A stretch of DNA of 64,000 nucleotides, taken from positions 14,783,950-14,847,949 of the forward strand of contig NC_058502.1 of NCBI RefSeq assembly GCF_020382885.2. Direction: 5' to 3'. The stretch is from Scatophagus argus (Eukaryota > Chordata > Actinopteri > Scatophagidae). This document shows positions 12,806 to 34,837 of this stretch, piece after piece. The position numbers and the translations under genes were made by a program. The notes under the pieces were generated by a model. The model saw only the letters and a program-made list of their open reading frames with translations. It was not told where the DNA came from and searched no databases. Numbering within the stretch: position 1 is the first letter of the stretch; every line of letters begins with the position of its first letter.

Positions 12806-15800
12806 CTGTTTTCAGATGAGAAAGAAAAAACAGAGGGAACTGTTGTGCTTAGTTCATCTTAAACAGAGAACTTCAGAGAAAAGAGTTTATAAGACCAGTA
12901 ACACAGGCCTCCGTAAAATAAAACCAGACATTTTCAGGCAGAAATATCTGTTAGCACTCAAAGCTTGAACAACATGAGTGATAGATTTGTGTAATTTGAA
13001 ATTAAACATGTTTTGACGCAACCAGTAAAACCTTTCAGAGTCTAAGAGTTTAATTTAATCATTACAGAAGCAGGGAAACCTAACAGTGTTTTACCTTGCT
13101 GATGGGTCACTCTCATCACAATATGTAGAGCCATTATTCCCTGCAGAATGGATGGGAAGGTCCCTGAAGTGAACAGAAGGATATTGTATAAATATGTCTC
13201 CATCATGAGCAATGCCTGATCTAAAACACTGCTGTGAATTGGTATATATATTGTATACAGTATAGTATTTATATTGTGGTCTAGCATCATGTGTTTATGT
13301 GATAATAAGCAAGTTCTCTGAGTAAGAGTCTATTTTTGGGGTACTTAATTACAATGAAAACTGGAACAGCAGTGGACCAGAGCTTACTGAGACAATCCAT
13401 GGACAAATTCATCCTTCATTGACTTGTAAAATGTGCAGAGTGAGTCACCTGTCAGTGTTCCAGCTCAGCAGTGCACAACAGTGACTGTTGTAGGTGAGAT
13501 GGGCCTCTCGTAGACTCCACAGTCCCTGAAGAGGAGGCAGACTCTTCAAGGCGTACGCTGACTGAGCTAACAACACCAGAACTGACTCCAGTCCCTGTGC
13601 TGGTAACTTTGTGAGAGCTGTGGCAGACACGTCCCTGTGAAATAACACACACAACAATGTGACTGCATGTCATCTGTGTGAGCATTGTGCTGGTTATGCA
13701 CTGCCTCAGAGCATAAAGTCTATCAAAGTGACCCCATCTAGCCTTCAGTCAGTCAGCTGAGCTGCATACTTCTCCAACTTTAAAATACAAACCAGTGTTA
13801 TAAGATTAGTATATTACATGTCTTAGAAGTACAGAAGATGTAAGTCAGTCAGTGATGGAAAGAAAAGCTTCTGAAGGCATAAAATATTATCCTGTTTACC
13901 ATCTCCCAAGTCTTGACACAGAGTTCAAACACGGATTCTCTCAAGACATTAAAAGCTAGCCTATGATTTGAACGGTTACTTTGACAAACATCCTCCTCTT
14001 TCCTCCGTTAAGAGACTTTCGGGGGATTTAAAAATACCACTTACAAGACTCCAGGGCCTGTGGCTCCTTTGAAGGCATCTCTGTGGATCACTCTGAGGTT
14101 TCGATTATTCTTTAATACCCTGAAATCATGAAATGCAGGATAAAGGAAAGTTTTAATATCATGAGAAGAAACTCAATTTACATCATCCAGTCAGAAAAAG
14201 GAAATGTTGGAAAATACAGCTTATCTATCTTTGTCCCGTTGAAGGCATGGTCATGTATTTCTCTGATGCCATTGTTGTACATGTTCCTGTAATCAGTCAT
14301 GAGATTGTTAAAATTAGAGGTGAGGACTTACGTTCTTGTCCTCTAACATTTACAACACTGTACAGCAAATAAAAGGAAGTTTAGCTTCGCTCACATTGTA
14401 ACATATTCTTTCGTCATTCCAATGAAAGCGTTTGGAGGTATTTCCAGTAGGTACAAGTTGTCACAGATATCCCTGCAATAACAAGACTGTGCAGATCAAT
14501 GTGGTACGTTTACAGCTATGTGCTCTTTGTTGTTTGTTTGTCATGAATCTCTAAGTCTTTATCAATAAATGTACTTACAAGATAAACTCTGATTCAAGAG
14601 AATTAATCGACGTAATATCAGGAAAAACTGTCAACCCAGTATTTGAGATGCTCCTGTTAAAGCAAAGGAAAACACATGTCAACAACTTTTAATAAGCCCA
14701 GTGTGAATGTAATTGATCCATACAGGATCATAACACAGTGTGGAAGTCATTGGTTTCAGCAAAAGTGAAATTTAAGTTAATATGTTTTCTGGTGTTAGAA
14801 CTACATTAACCGACAAATTTAGTTATTGCTGATTTGAAAACAAATTCTGTCTAATAAACACATTTACATCTTTAACTGAAAATATGAAGTATATTATTAA
14901 TATATGATAAATGCATTGTTTGAAGTTGTATATTTTGAGGTCTCTCACAAATAATGCAGTTTAGGAAGGTTGTTAAATGTCCTTCTGCCAATGTGCATCA
15001 GACTCCTGGTGTTCTGGATTGAGCTGCAAACCAATATGAACCATCAGATGAAAGTTTACTGTAGTACATCAACTGTCGATTGATTTAAATAATCACAGAC
15101 TTACATTTCAGAAAGGCTGAGAAGGTTATTAAACGCTAATGTCTCAATAGTTTCCAGGGTCACGCTCTGAGCAATCTCTCTGTGTAAAGATCACAAATAT
15201 AACAATTACGCTCATCCAAAGAACATGTACCTAAACTCATGTACTTAAACATAACTTTTTCTGTGAGCTGTTAGGCCCCAAAACCTAATCCAAGACCAGA
15301 TTTGTTAACGAGGTGCAACCACAAACACAACACAAAGTTAGGAAAAAAAATTGTTCTATGTATTCTATGGATATGGATACGCATCTGTTGTCAATATTTG
15401 CTCCAAACTTGAATTGTAAGAATTGAAATTGAACTGAAAAAGTTGAATAATGTTGATCTCAGGTTAGGTGAGTAATCCAGTTAGTGTTGACAGAAGAAAA
15501 GCACAAAATGGATTCGGGATTATGAACTTTCATTCCAGCTAGGACAAAATGTCAGAATACTTCAGACAGAGTTTGCCAGCAGAAGAACACTGATACCTAC
15601 ATTCTCTGGACTCCTTTCAACCCCTCAAAAGAACGGCTTGAAATAGTGTGTAAGGACAAGTGATAGAAAAACCTGTAAGGAAAATATAGTGATACATATT
15701 TTATTTGAAAACAAATGACAATTAAAAGACATCTCAAATAAGTGATTTTATAAATGACAGCTCTTATACTGGGTTTTAATATACTGTGTTTTAATGCTGA

Positions 15801-17349
15801 AACCATAGTTACTGTAGGCTTAAATGCAGAAAAATTGTCAGAAAATTGTACTAATTTCACTTTGAAATAAACTATACAACTTCCAGGATAAGTTTCCTTT
15901 CCCTCCCCACTGCAGGACTAATAAAGGTTTATGTTATCCCATCTAACAAATTTCCTAGCGTGTGTGTGGGTGTGTGTGTAAGTTTGCACATGTATGGGTG
16001 TGGGTGTTGTCTGATAAATGCATGAAGCTGCCGGCCTTCATGGACCCTTATCAGGTAAGACACAAGGTTCTGTGATTTACCAGAGAAGAGGTCAAGATTC
16101 CACATCTCAAGGCTTGTGACAGTCTGGTGAACTCTGAAACTGAACCTCCACATCCTCTTGGTGTTTAAGGTTTCTGCCTAAGCACTAAGAGGATGCATTG
16201 TGTGCTTGACAGAGCACGATGACAGGTAATTACATTGGACACGTACAGGGCCTTCTGTTCTCTAACAATAGAGTGTTATGTGCTGCGCTGTACTTTTGTT
16301 AAATGAGGTAAAGCAAGAAGTATCAAGCATAAACATTAAGAGGAAGCTGATGTCCATCAGTGTGCAACAGGTCTATGCATATTTTCTATATTAATGTTAT
16401 TAAAATTATTAGCCAACCAAAACTGGTACAAACATATGCACAATTTCTCCTCTGGGGATCAATTAAGGATTACCTTATCCTCAGGCGAGCAGTCACCACA
16501 CTGGCCAAACAACGTTTTTAAAAGAAACATGCAACACTGCTGTATCTGGCTGTCTATAGCAGGTTTGTGTGGTTCAATGCCTCCCCAGTGTGCTGGCAGA
16601 AAGTTGAATGTAAAGTGGTTTTGGAATACATTAAGACTGTTTAGAATGAGGATTCCCAAATGTTTTTATGTATAGAAACTCCAAAGAGATAAGTGCCACA
16701 AAGCTCATATCTGTTGTCAGTGAAACCTCTTGTCAGTAGGGTGATATAAGGACACCTCAAACAAAATACTACTAGAGCCATTGTTCTTAGAGCTACATGT
16801 CGAATTAATGGCTGCACTTGAATTTTTCAAGTAGATACAGCCAGTGCCGTAATAATCACTTTAGCAACCCCGCATTAATTGACATTTCAGCGCATTTCAA
16901 TATGTGTAACCAAGCGAGTGCGTTTCAGGTGGATTCTCGCTCAGTGCGTAAATACGCACGGAATAGTCTTGGAAATGAATTGATTGCAAGAAGAAGAAAT
17001 GAATTATATTTGTTATATTTATGGCACCAAATGCATTAACAAACATCAGTTATCTGTCAGGACTGACCACTCTTCAATTAACTGCATCCACCGTAGATGT
17101 AGGCTATCATTTCATGCGCGCACTACATAGCAGTCTTTGCCAAACCCGTAAATGGATCTCAGTAGTGTTAACTCACAGCCTTTTATCTCTGTGGTCCATC
17201 ATCCGCGCAGACCCTTGTGTCAAATTGTTGCATCTGATTGTGTTGGAGAAGCAGCGGCAGATCCTCGGACAGGGGAACTTCGAAGCGCTCTTGCACCCGG
17301 AGAAGACTAAAACGATTAGGGGCAAGAGGACTGGCAGAGACGTCCACAT
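11584..17349 (-). CDS. lhcgr: Glycoprotein hormone receptor, best match LH/choriogonadotropin receptor (complete)
   Basis: Gonadal G-protein-coupled receptor signalling through Gs (family knowledge). Eleven exons: 17349-17177, 15672-15601, 15179-15105, 15023-14949, 14653-14579, 14472-14395, 14286-14218, 14119-14045, 13634-13449, 13163-13095 and 12805-11584. They total 2169 bases (722 aa plus stop), and every internal junction is phase 2. Exon 1 has a signal peptide and a cysteine-rich cap (CPRICRC). Exons 2-9 encode leucine-rich repeats ending in the hinge [11 protein letters not shown]. Exon 10 is a 69-base hinge exon, and exon 11 holds PCEDI and the seven helices. Signature motifs are ERWHTI (DRY equivalent), [15 protein letters not shown] and NPFLY. 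LHCGR is preferred over FSHR because of the 11-exon layout with an extra hinge exon and because of [14 protein letters not shown] second in-frame ATG at 17370 would add 7 residues. It lies about 2.5 kb head to head with sft2d1. Confidence 0.8.
13095..13163 (-). CDS. lhcgr: lhcgr exon 10: short hinge exon
   Basis: 69 bases, entered and left in phase 2, giving a segment that includes NNGSTYC and ends DPSA. The small extra hinge exon is what separates LHCGR (11 exons) from FSHR (10 exons) in mammals. It contributes an N-glycosylation sequon (NGS) and one cysteine. Confidence 0.75.
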
Positions 17350-17502
17350 GCTGCTGGCTGGAAAACACACAGATGCCGAGGTGTCCGCTGAATGCTGAAT
17401 ATTTAGACTTTTGGCTCTTCCCTAAAGTCTCTCTTGCTGTAGCCGCAGCAGCTCGTCATCCTGTACCGACGCAGAGGGGAATCTCAATCACCACATACTC
17501 AG

Positions 17503-17525
17503 CTTATAAAGTGACTCGTACGTCA
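17503..17525 (-). promoter_or_regulatory. TATA-like box with CRE half-site and AP-1-like site upstream of lhcgr
   Basis: Read on the minus strand there is TTTATAAG (complement of 17503-17510), about 150 bases before the receptor start codon. Just upstream lie GAGTCA (17512-17517) and a CRE half-site TGACG (17521-17525). The arrangement suits a cAMP-responsive gonadal gene, but this is motif evidence only. Confidence 0.35.
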
Positions 17526-17899
17526 CAGAGTTATTTGGTTATATTCGTAACAGTGTGAAAAGTAGCCAGTTACACATGACAGTAAAGTCAGACATTGCTA
17601 ACAACTGTTTTGTTTTTTTTGTTAAACACGACTGGCTTGTTCCTTTGAAGTAAAGAAAGTTTAAACATGACAAATTTTATTAAATCACAGAGTCACAGCT
17701 CAGAGTGTGTGGGGGAATAATTTGTAAGCTTTGCTTCAAAACACTTTGGTCAATTGAACACCATCTTCCCGACCTGAACTCGTTACATTCATTACCCTAA
17801 AATGTGCGTATAAGTACCTTAAAGAGGCCTTAACTTTTAGGTACATGAGTAAGAGTTTTTAATGAAGTGGGGGACCATTGAGCCGATAAATATAAGCTG

Positions 17900-18070
17900 C
17901 TGCATTTATAAAAATGCTTTCATCCAAAGTCATTTCCAATATGCATTCACCCATTCATACACACAGAGATGGCAGTGAGCTAGGAAGCTGACTGTTGGGA
18001 ATTTGGGGTGCAGTGTCTTGCCCAAGAATACATGCAGGACGAGCTCCAATTTCATTAGAAAGACACTGTT
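17900..18070 (+). repeat. Teleost dispersed repeat fragment
   Basis: The ordered landmarks 'cattcacccattcataca', 'gatggcagtgagcta' and 'gtgtcttgcccaag' followed by 'acatgcag' are typical of a common fish interspersed repeat. The copy is diverged. Confidence 0.6.
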
Positions 18071-19814
18071 TTTTTCAAGGTATTTCAAAGATCCATCATT
18101 CACATTTTGTCAATTGTGCCAACAGGTTAAGGGAAGATGAGCAGATTGTCCTATTTAAGTATCCAAGACACACACCGGTACAACCACTATGCACAGGAAA
18201 ACAGAGGCAAGAAAAACACTGAGCTGTACTCCCTAGTAGACAATATATACTGATCCAGCAAATGTTCCTCTTTTGGCTGCTTGAGATTTGAATGTTGAAT
18301 AAATACATTATCCAAGGACAAAATATTTACATGTTCTATGCTTGTTGGTAGTAAATGTACGATGTAGTAAGCCTGTAACCGTTATCTTTTAAAATACCAA
18401 GCCCTTGAAGTGTTCCTAGACAACTGAAATGTTTAGATTTTAGTTTGCACTTTTTGCAATTATTAAGGTACCAGAAACTTTAGTTAACAGCTCCAGATGC
18501 GACAGATAAAATGACTCCAGTCTTGATATGCATGTCCATTATAACAGTGAGAAGGCTGTGTCCAAGAATGGAAGTTTTCCATTTTGCTTATACATTTACA
18601 GATACTGTTTCACATCTGCTGTAAATGCACCACCTGTAAGACAATGCTTCATAGTCTGTTTTATATCTGCAAATACACAGTAATCTTGAGGGCTGTCAGA
18701 ATGATCTGTGTTTTCAGTGCCACCCTTTCCTTTTGATTGTGTTTTTGCCAATCTTTTCTGCAATATCTGCGTATTTAAGGACAATTATATTTCTTCTGGG
18801 CTATACATAAAAAGCCAAGTCAATAACTATGTCTCTCAGGAGTACAGTGTGACCCAAAGTCAAAAGTACCCCATAACTATATCTGGTTTGGCGCCAGTTG
18901 TTCTTGATAAGGGCAAGACGACTTTAATATAGCCATGACCCATAAACTGCTTTAACGCACATTATGCTGAAAGATATTCCATTCTGTAAAATTGAAAACT
19001 TGGCACAAACGCCTGCAAGCTAAAATGGTGCGTAGAATTAGTTGAGACTTTCTCTGTACAAGATAATCTTGTAACACTACCAAACATTCATACCAGAAAG
19101 ACATTGTAGTGACAGTTCCAACTGTTTCCTGCCTTGTCGTCATTTCACCACTGGATGGCGACATAACACCAGAAAAGTAACGCCCGGGAGCTTGTCAGAG
19201 TTATACCATATATTTGAGAATAGCCAAGAGTACCTATGTAGAAGTGTGCTCAAAAAGTGAATAGAACAAAACAAGCAAAGGAACAATGACCTTTTTAGAC
19301 CAATGACAAAGAATTATTTGCCTGTCCAAGCTTTGCAAGCTTTAAATGAGCTTACGTGCATATATTTTTTTGATTAATGAGTGTTGTTGACTTTGGTTAA
19401 ATAAACGATATCCGTCAGCTTCTGCTTTTCATTAGATATACATTAAGATGTGAGTCACACTCTAATGACAACACTGTCAGTACAATTTGAGCTTGTTAGT
19501 GCGTAAACTGTTTTTGTAATTTCCGACAGCACTGAAAGGTAGCAACAGTTGGAGGATGTTTGCTTTACAGAAGTTGCCTTCACAAACTGATCTGTGGTCC
19601 GTTATTGAAACACCTCCCCAGCGATTAGGCTAAACACTGACTACGAACAAACCGATTCTAAGTCAGCACGTACAGGAAGCATCTTTCAGGAAAGACAGGA
19701 AGTCAAACTTACCACTTCTACGGTCAAAACTTTGACACATAAACAGCAGACGTACAATTAGAAACTCTGAAAATTTTGGACTTCGCTGACCATTTTAACA
19801 TCTAGTCTCTCGTG

Positions 19815-29337
<9,523 letters not shown>

Positions 29338-32300
29338 AACTCCTCACTGCACAATTTAATTTGAAGACTGGTCCTAATTTGCAAAATGCAAGATGGTTGG
29401 CTTTGTAAAATATTCATCTACTTTTTGTTGTTTATACACTATCCAGATTTTTACATTGGCTTTTCCAAACTGTGAATTCTCTCTTTTTAATCCTAGCTGA
29501 AGATCTATAAGTATAATCAGATTGTAACACTTTTCTTTTACCTTTGATGAGAGACATGTATGCCTTTATTACTTAATATATTTAAAGATATTCCTTTATT
29601 TCCAGAGAATTTTATATCGTGTAATTGCAGGGAAATTACTTTGACTTTGCTACTCATTGTTATTTACAGCACAAGTGCCTTAGCATTGTAATGCTGCATA
29701 CATACATATGAAGAGATCTGTTATTGATCAAACATACATATTTACACCTTGAACAGTGAACAGTGTGAGATTCCAGATTCCATTTTCTTCTGGTGTTCCA
29801 GCTTCTTGCACACAAACATTATTGAAACACACCACCTTTCTGTTTTCTGTCTGTTTATCAGGCACTGATGTATAAAAAGGATCTCAGATGTGCTTCCTTG
29901 TTTATTTATGATTATTTTCCCTGAGGCAATTGAGGCCCTGCTTCACTGATGATGCATTGGCTTGTACGAGATCCACCGTACTTGTGAGGTTTTTCCAGCT
30001 AAAGAGATTAAAAAAGCAGCTCCTGTCTTGTCTGTTAGTGCTCAGTATGTTTGAACATACCTGCCCCCCCCTCCCCCCCCCAGCTCATCAGACTATATTA
30101 AAATTCGTTCTCCTTTGCAGATTTGATTTCCTGCCAGATGTAGCAGTGACCCATTTAATTACGCTTTTCTGAGCATTGTGGTTTTGATGTGACCTAATAA
30201 CCCAGTATAGCTTGCACTGGGTTCCCTATATTGCTTTGGATGATGGTATAGCCTTTGAGGATACGGTTGTCATGACAACCACCTCCACAAGATTCATAAC
30301 CTCAGCCTTCCCCCATCTGTGGTGCAGATGTTCATGTTATCCTGATGAGGAGGTGTTATTTGTTACAGAATACCTTTGCATGGCAACCAGTCATGGATTG
30401 CGCCCCAGTTTTTCTTGGGAAATTATTGTAAAAACATTTTTATCTGATTGTGGCATTACCAACCCCATAAAGAAAGTCCCAGCTCGCTCTGTTGCCCTGT
30501 GTGTGAGCTGTTTGATTTGTTCAAGTTTTAACAAACATGCCTCCAGGTTTCTTTCTGATTGACGCTACTAAATGACAGCACTTCCTGTTTTGCAGCCCCC
30601 ACAGTTTCATCACATGCTTGTATAATGTGATGGTGGATTAGCATGAACAAAATCTCCCCTCAGTACTACTTGTTCAACTAACTTGGCAGAGACCCAGCAA
30701 ATCCTTGAGCAGTTAATCTTGGGGATAAAATAATTCTGTTGAATGAAGAGAGTGCTTTTGTTTTTGTGATCTGTTTTCTTTGCCCACCATTTTTGTTGGG
30801 ATTACGGCAAAGTTTGAGGATGAAGGGGGTAGCACTCTGACCCCAGCAATCTGTTAGCATCTCCCAACAGTTTCTTCTTCATTACAACTAATCCATTGTT
30901 ATGTCAGAGAGGAGAGGGATCCCACACCACCACCACCACCAAGTCTGTGTGTCCTTCTCAGCTTAATTATCCACATCATCTTGTAAAACTGAATAAATAA
31001 CTTGGCTTGTGTTTTCATCATTACACGTATTTTTTTTATGCAGTCAGTGGAATAATTAGCTTTTTGTGTTTTGTTAAAGGAGTATTTTATAATGTTCAGC
31101 AACAGAAGCACAACTTTGGTCTCATTTTATAGACATTCAAACACAAGCAGGCCTAATGTAACATATCTTAAATACGATTTCCTGTTTTAAAGCAATTCAT
31201 TTATACACCATAATGTAAATTATCTCTAAAAGCGTAGTTGCTTTAAATTCCACATTTTGATATGATAATAATGAGAGAAACTGAATAATAATCTGTTGAA
31301 TGGCAAAACGTTTCCTCAGGCAGTATCAAATAAACAGTCTAAAAGCTATAGATGTGGAAGCATTTGGAAGCATATTGTGGAACTGTCCAATGAAAGTGCA
31401 GGTGACAGCAGAGAGGAGGAGAAATCAATACTGTAGACTGTTTGTGTATCCCCCCCAGATGTCTTTCAGTGCCTTACATAGCTGAATGAACAACAATGGA
31501 CCCAGTACATATATCGGTCCATTGACATACGAGACTATATTGACTGACTGGAAGGATAAAATCAAACTGCATTGTGACATGTTTCATTAGTTCAAGGACA
31601 GTCAGGGTTAACTTTCGGCACCAGGGACCAAACGGTATATGCATATGACCGTGTAGGGTTTAATGGTTTATGTTCTAGTTAAAGAAGAAAAATCTACCTT
31701 TTGTGTGTTTCTCAACTTGTCATGGTCCAAAGCTGTTTTCAGGCTGTGTACAAGTATACAAGTCCTTCACAGCATGAACATTAAAAAACCTTACATTTAG
31801 TTGTAATTTGTGAGGTACTTCTTTAAAAAATGATATTGGCTAAAATTGGGACTGTTTAAAGAAGTTTTTAATACCCCCAATAAATGTCTCCGTTTAAAGT
31901 TACAGTTTAATTATTAGAAGTAGACGAAAACTAAGTCTCATCTGAAAATACCTGAAAACCCCACACTTGTGGTCACTTGGGGGTTCAGTTTATCCATCTA
32001 TCTCACACTACAGCTTATTAATATTTTTCAGGATGATTATCTATTAAACACATTAATTATGTGTCTGGATGAGTCCAATGACTGGAAGTCAGCGGAGAGG
32101 ATGTGGTTCATAGGTTGAGGAAGTTATTGGAAATTATGAAATGACATCACCGCAGTTTTTTTCGTGGCTTTGTTTGGTTCCTCTCCTGGCCACGCCTTCC
32201 TGCCAGCCCGATCATAAAGCAGCCAGGCTGTGCGTGTGTGTGCACCAGTTGAACTCCTGTTCAGTGCGGACAACAGGTGCACTTCAGCCTCTCCTCACCG

Positions 32301-32410
32301 CGTTGTCGGATAATGCCCGCAGAGCGCCGCTCGTCGCTTTGCGCAGGGCTTCCTCGTCTGCACTTTGGACACTTGCACGTTTTTATACCCTGAACGCTTC
32401 CAGCCACAAA
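29338..32410. other. sft2d1-prr18 intergenic region
   Basis: About 3 kb containing the sft2d1 3' UTR and the prr18 promoter and 5' UTR. There is a C-rich run near 30063-30081 and a (CAC)n tract near 30926-30941. The last 250 bases become CpG-rich towards prr18. No further gene recognised. Confidence 0.6.
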
Positions 32411-33178
32411 ATGCCTTTTCCACCCATCAACCTCCACCAGCGGATCTCCTCTCCCGGCAGGGAGCTATTCGGGAAAAAGAAAGCCAACGGAGTGCCTCCT
32501 CAGCCTGAGCTCACCAGCAAACCCGGCAGAGAGAAAGCTGGGTCCGATAAGGAGAAGCAGTCAATTTCTTGGACATCTGCGAATTTAAGGAATTTGGGAC
32601 GAAAAGCCCAGCAGGAGAAGAGTAAAAGGCCACCTCAGAAGGAGGGTGCCGGTCAGGAGACCCAGGGAAAATGCTCCTGGCTGACGGTGCCCAAACCTCA
32701 GGACTCATCGGAAGGAGTCAGGCGCTCCAGCTCCATGGACTCCACCAGAGAGCTCCATGACAAAGAGGAAGGGAAGAAGGAGATTCAGTTTACCCTCAGC
32801 CTCACCCCTGAAGCCATTCTTGTCATCCAAAAACGAAATCTGGAAAAGCAGATGATGGCGAAGCAACAGAAGTGTTGCGCCTCCGCGGACTTTCGGCACA
32901 GGCGAGTTTTTCCATCCAAAAAGGCGCACGGAGCATCCAAAGGCTGCGCTCCGGTGGCCAAAGTAGAGAGCGCCGAGCAGGACATCACCGCCATTGTTAA
33001 AATATCTCTTCTGAATGATCAGTACAAGTACGACGATGTGGAGTATGAAGAAGAGGATGGAGACGTGGATGAGACCGTTGTGAGGAAATGTAAGGAATGG
33101 CTCAAAGGAGTCGAAAATGCCGCTGCTTTGGGAAAAGTCGACAAACTTTCTGCACTCCCGCACCTTAAAAGCTGCTGA
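32411..33178 (+). CDS. prr18: Proline-rich protein 18 (single exon)
   Basis: Function unknown; in mammals expression is reported mainly in brain. One uninterrupted 255-codon frame. The start is set by MPFPPI, which matches the mammalian MPFPP start; an upstream in-frame extension to 32141 exists but is unlike the family. Conserved landmarks are LTPEAILVIQKRNLEKQ at residues 135-151, SLLNDQYKYDDVEYEEE near 200-216, and VRKCKEWLKGVENAAA near 226-241. It is shorter and far less proline-rich than the mammalian protein (about 295 aa). A stretch of lysine- and serine-rich, probably disordered sequence replaces the proline-rich part. Neighbours sft2d1 and tbxt on the same strand reproduce the human 6q27 order. 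Confidence 0.9.
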   Translation: MPFPPINLHQRISSPGRELFGKKKANGVPPQPELTSKPGREKAGSDKEKQSISWTSANLRNLGRKAQQEKSKRPPQKEGAGQETQGKCSWLTVPKPQDSSEGVRRSSSMDSTRELHDKEEGKKEIQFTLSLTPEAILVIQKRNLEKQMMAKQQKCCASADFRHRRVFPSKKAHGASKGCAPVAKVESAEQDITAIVKISLLNDQYKYDDVEYEEEDGDVDETVVRKCKEWLKGVENAAALGKVDKLSALPHLKSC

Positions 33179-33357
33179 CATCTGACTTTTGATCTTTCAT
33201 TTTTCAACAGACTGAGAGCAGAGATGATGGACGCGTGGAAGGTGTGCACCGATACAGTCCTGCTGCAATGGCATTTTAAATTCGAGTCTTGAGTTTTGCC
33301 TGCTGATTGAAAGCTGGAGGACACTTTGTCTCCAGAGGAATTTGTTTCGGTTGCTGA

Positions 33358-33363
33358 AATAAA
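33358..33363 (+). terminator. Candidate polyadenylation signal for prr18
   Basis: AATAAA 180 bases after the prr18 stop codon, the first canonical signal downstream. Confidence 0.45.
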
Positions 33364-34837
33364 TGTCACAAAAAAGACACTTATTCAAGAAATTTAAAGA
33401 TACATTCACAAGCTCTATTTGGAAAAAGAGGACATTTGACATTCCCCTGCCTCAACAAAAATACGATTTTAAAGCTTAATTGCAGCTTATGGTTCATTAC
33501 GAGTTTAATGTCTAACCAATGTTTTGTTGATGAATGAACTGAATACCTTAATGCTCTCGTCCTTTGCACATGGTTTTTGTTTTCAGTGGGGCGCCTGTGG
33601 ATTGGCAGAGGGGTTTGCGTAAAGGGACGCCAAATCGTTCCTTTGTGTTGGAGAACAATAACAACAGGGTTTTTTATAAAACCAAACTGGACTGTTTGTG
33701 TTTCCTCTGATAAGAGGGTTTTATCCTTTGTAGGGATTTATCAGTGATGTACAGTATTTAATATTTACTAAATATTTGTACTGTCAAACATTTTCTCAGC
33801 TGATGATTTTATGCCATTTGAAGTAAAATGTTTTTTTTTAATAAGTGTCACTGACCCTTTTAATTTTTTCTAAAGCTGATTTGTGTTATGCTTCTTAAAT
33901 AATTCTGTTACATAATGCTGATTTGCAGTCATTTAGATTACTTTTACACTTCTGGCCGGTTACCAGTTTTAAAGGTTCTTTGTTGCTACTGTGGCTACCT
34001 GAGGCCATTTGGGCATTAGTGATCTAAGCTTCTTAGATTTCCTGTTAAGCAGGGTTGACCAGTGTGCATAGGACCCAGGTGCATGATCCCCTCGGGAATG
34101 ACATCCAGTCTGCTTTACTTTTGTTTTATCTGACAAAACAATGCACGTTGCTACTAGACAGATAGCGGTGGTAAAGCTGGGTAATATTTTCATCCGAAGG
34201 GCAGGAACCACATGGTGAGCAGAAAAGGTACTCCCTGTCTGAAGTGAGAGCCTGGTCCTGACATTCCTATACTCACGTGGTAGTCACTGAGACACAAAGA
34301 GCCTTGTTTTCGTCATATAAGAAGCAATAAACTACTGCCCAGGGTGAAAGAGCTGGTCAGGAACCAGTTGAGGTCTGAGAAACAAACCAGTATGTTTTCA
34401 TTAAGAAACCAATAAACCAAATATCAGCCTAAAAGAGAATTTAAGCTATAAAGACACTCTTGGCTTTTTTGTTGGATCATTCAGGTTACATTTTATTGCA
34501 CTGATCATTAAAGTCAAGGGAAACTCATGCAAGCCTTGGACACAAATGAAATCTTCACAGCGTGGTCCCAAACACATTTAAAATGTGTGTATTTGTGTGT
34601 AGAGTGTAACCTGCAATACTCTTTGTGCATTGTTCTCAGTAACTTAGTAACCAGAGGTGTACTCAGAGCTCTAAAGTTGGACGTTGGAGTGTGACTTTTA
34701 AAGCACAAGAGTGTGTTTGAGAAGCTTGCACATCAACACCCGGTAAGATCTTTTTGAAAAATGAGTTCTACCAAGTGATTTTCTTTCAGTAATCCATGCC
34801 TGTTTTCTCTAAAGGTTTCTTCAGCAGTGGATTTGCC

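Larger units (their letters stand above)
17350..19814. other. lhcgr-sft2d1 head-to-head intergenic region
   Basis: About 2.5 kb between two divergent start codons, so it should contain both promoters. It includes a repeat fragment at 17900-18070. No additional gene was found. Confidence 0.65.

Noticed and set aside
11584-17349. FSH receptor or TSH receptor instead of LH receptor
   Set aside because: An extra hinge exon makes eleven exons, and the helix 6-7 sequence is LHCGR-like. FSHR remains possible because fish paralogues are diverged.
32141-32410. In-frame 90-codon extension upstream of prr18 with a hydrophobic start
   Set aside because: The mammalian protein starts at the conserved MPFPP, which here is at 32411. 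The extension has no family resemblance and overlaps the likely 5' UTR.
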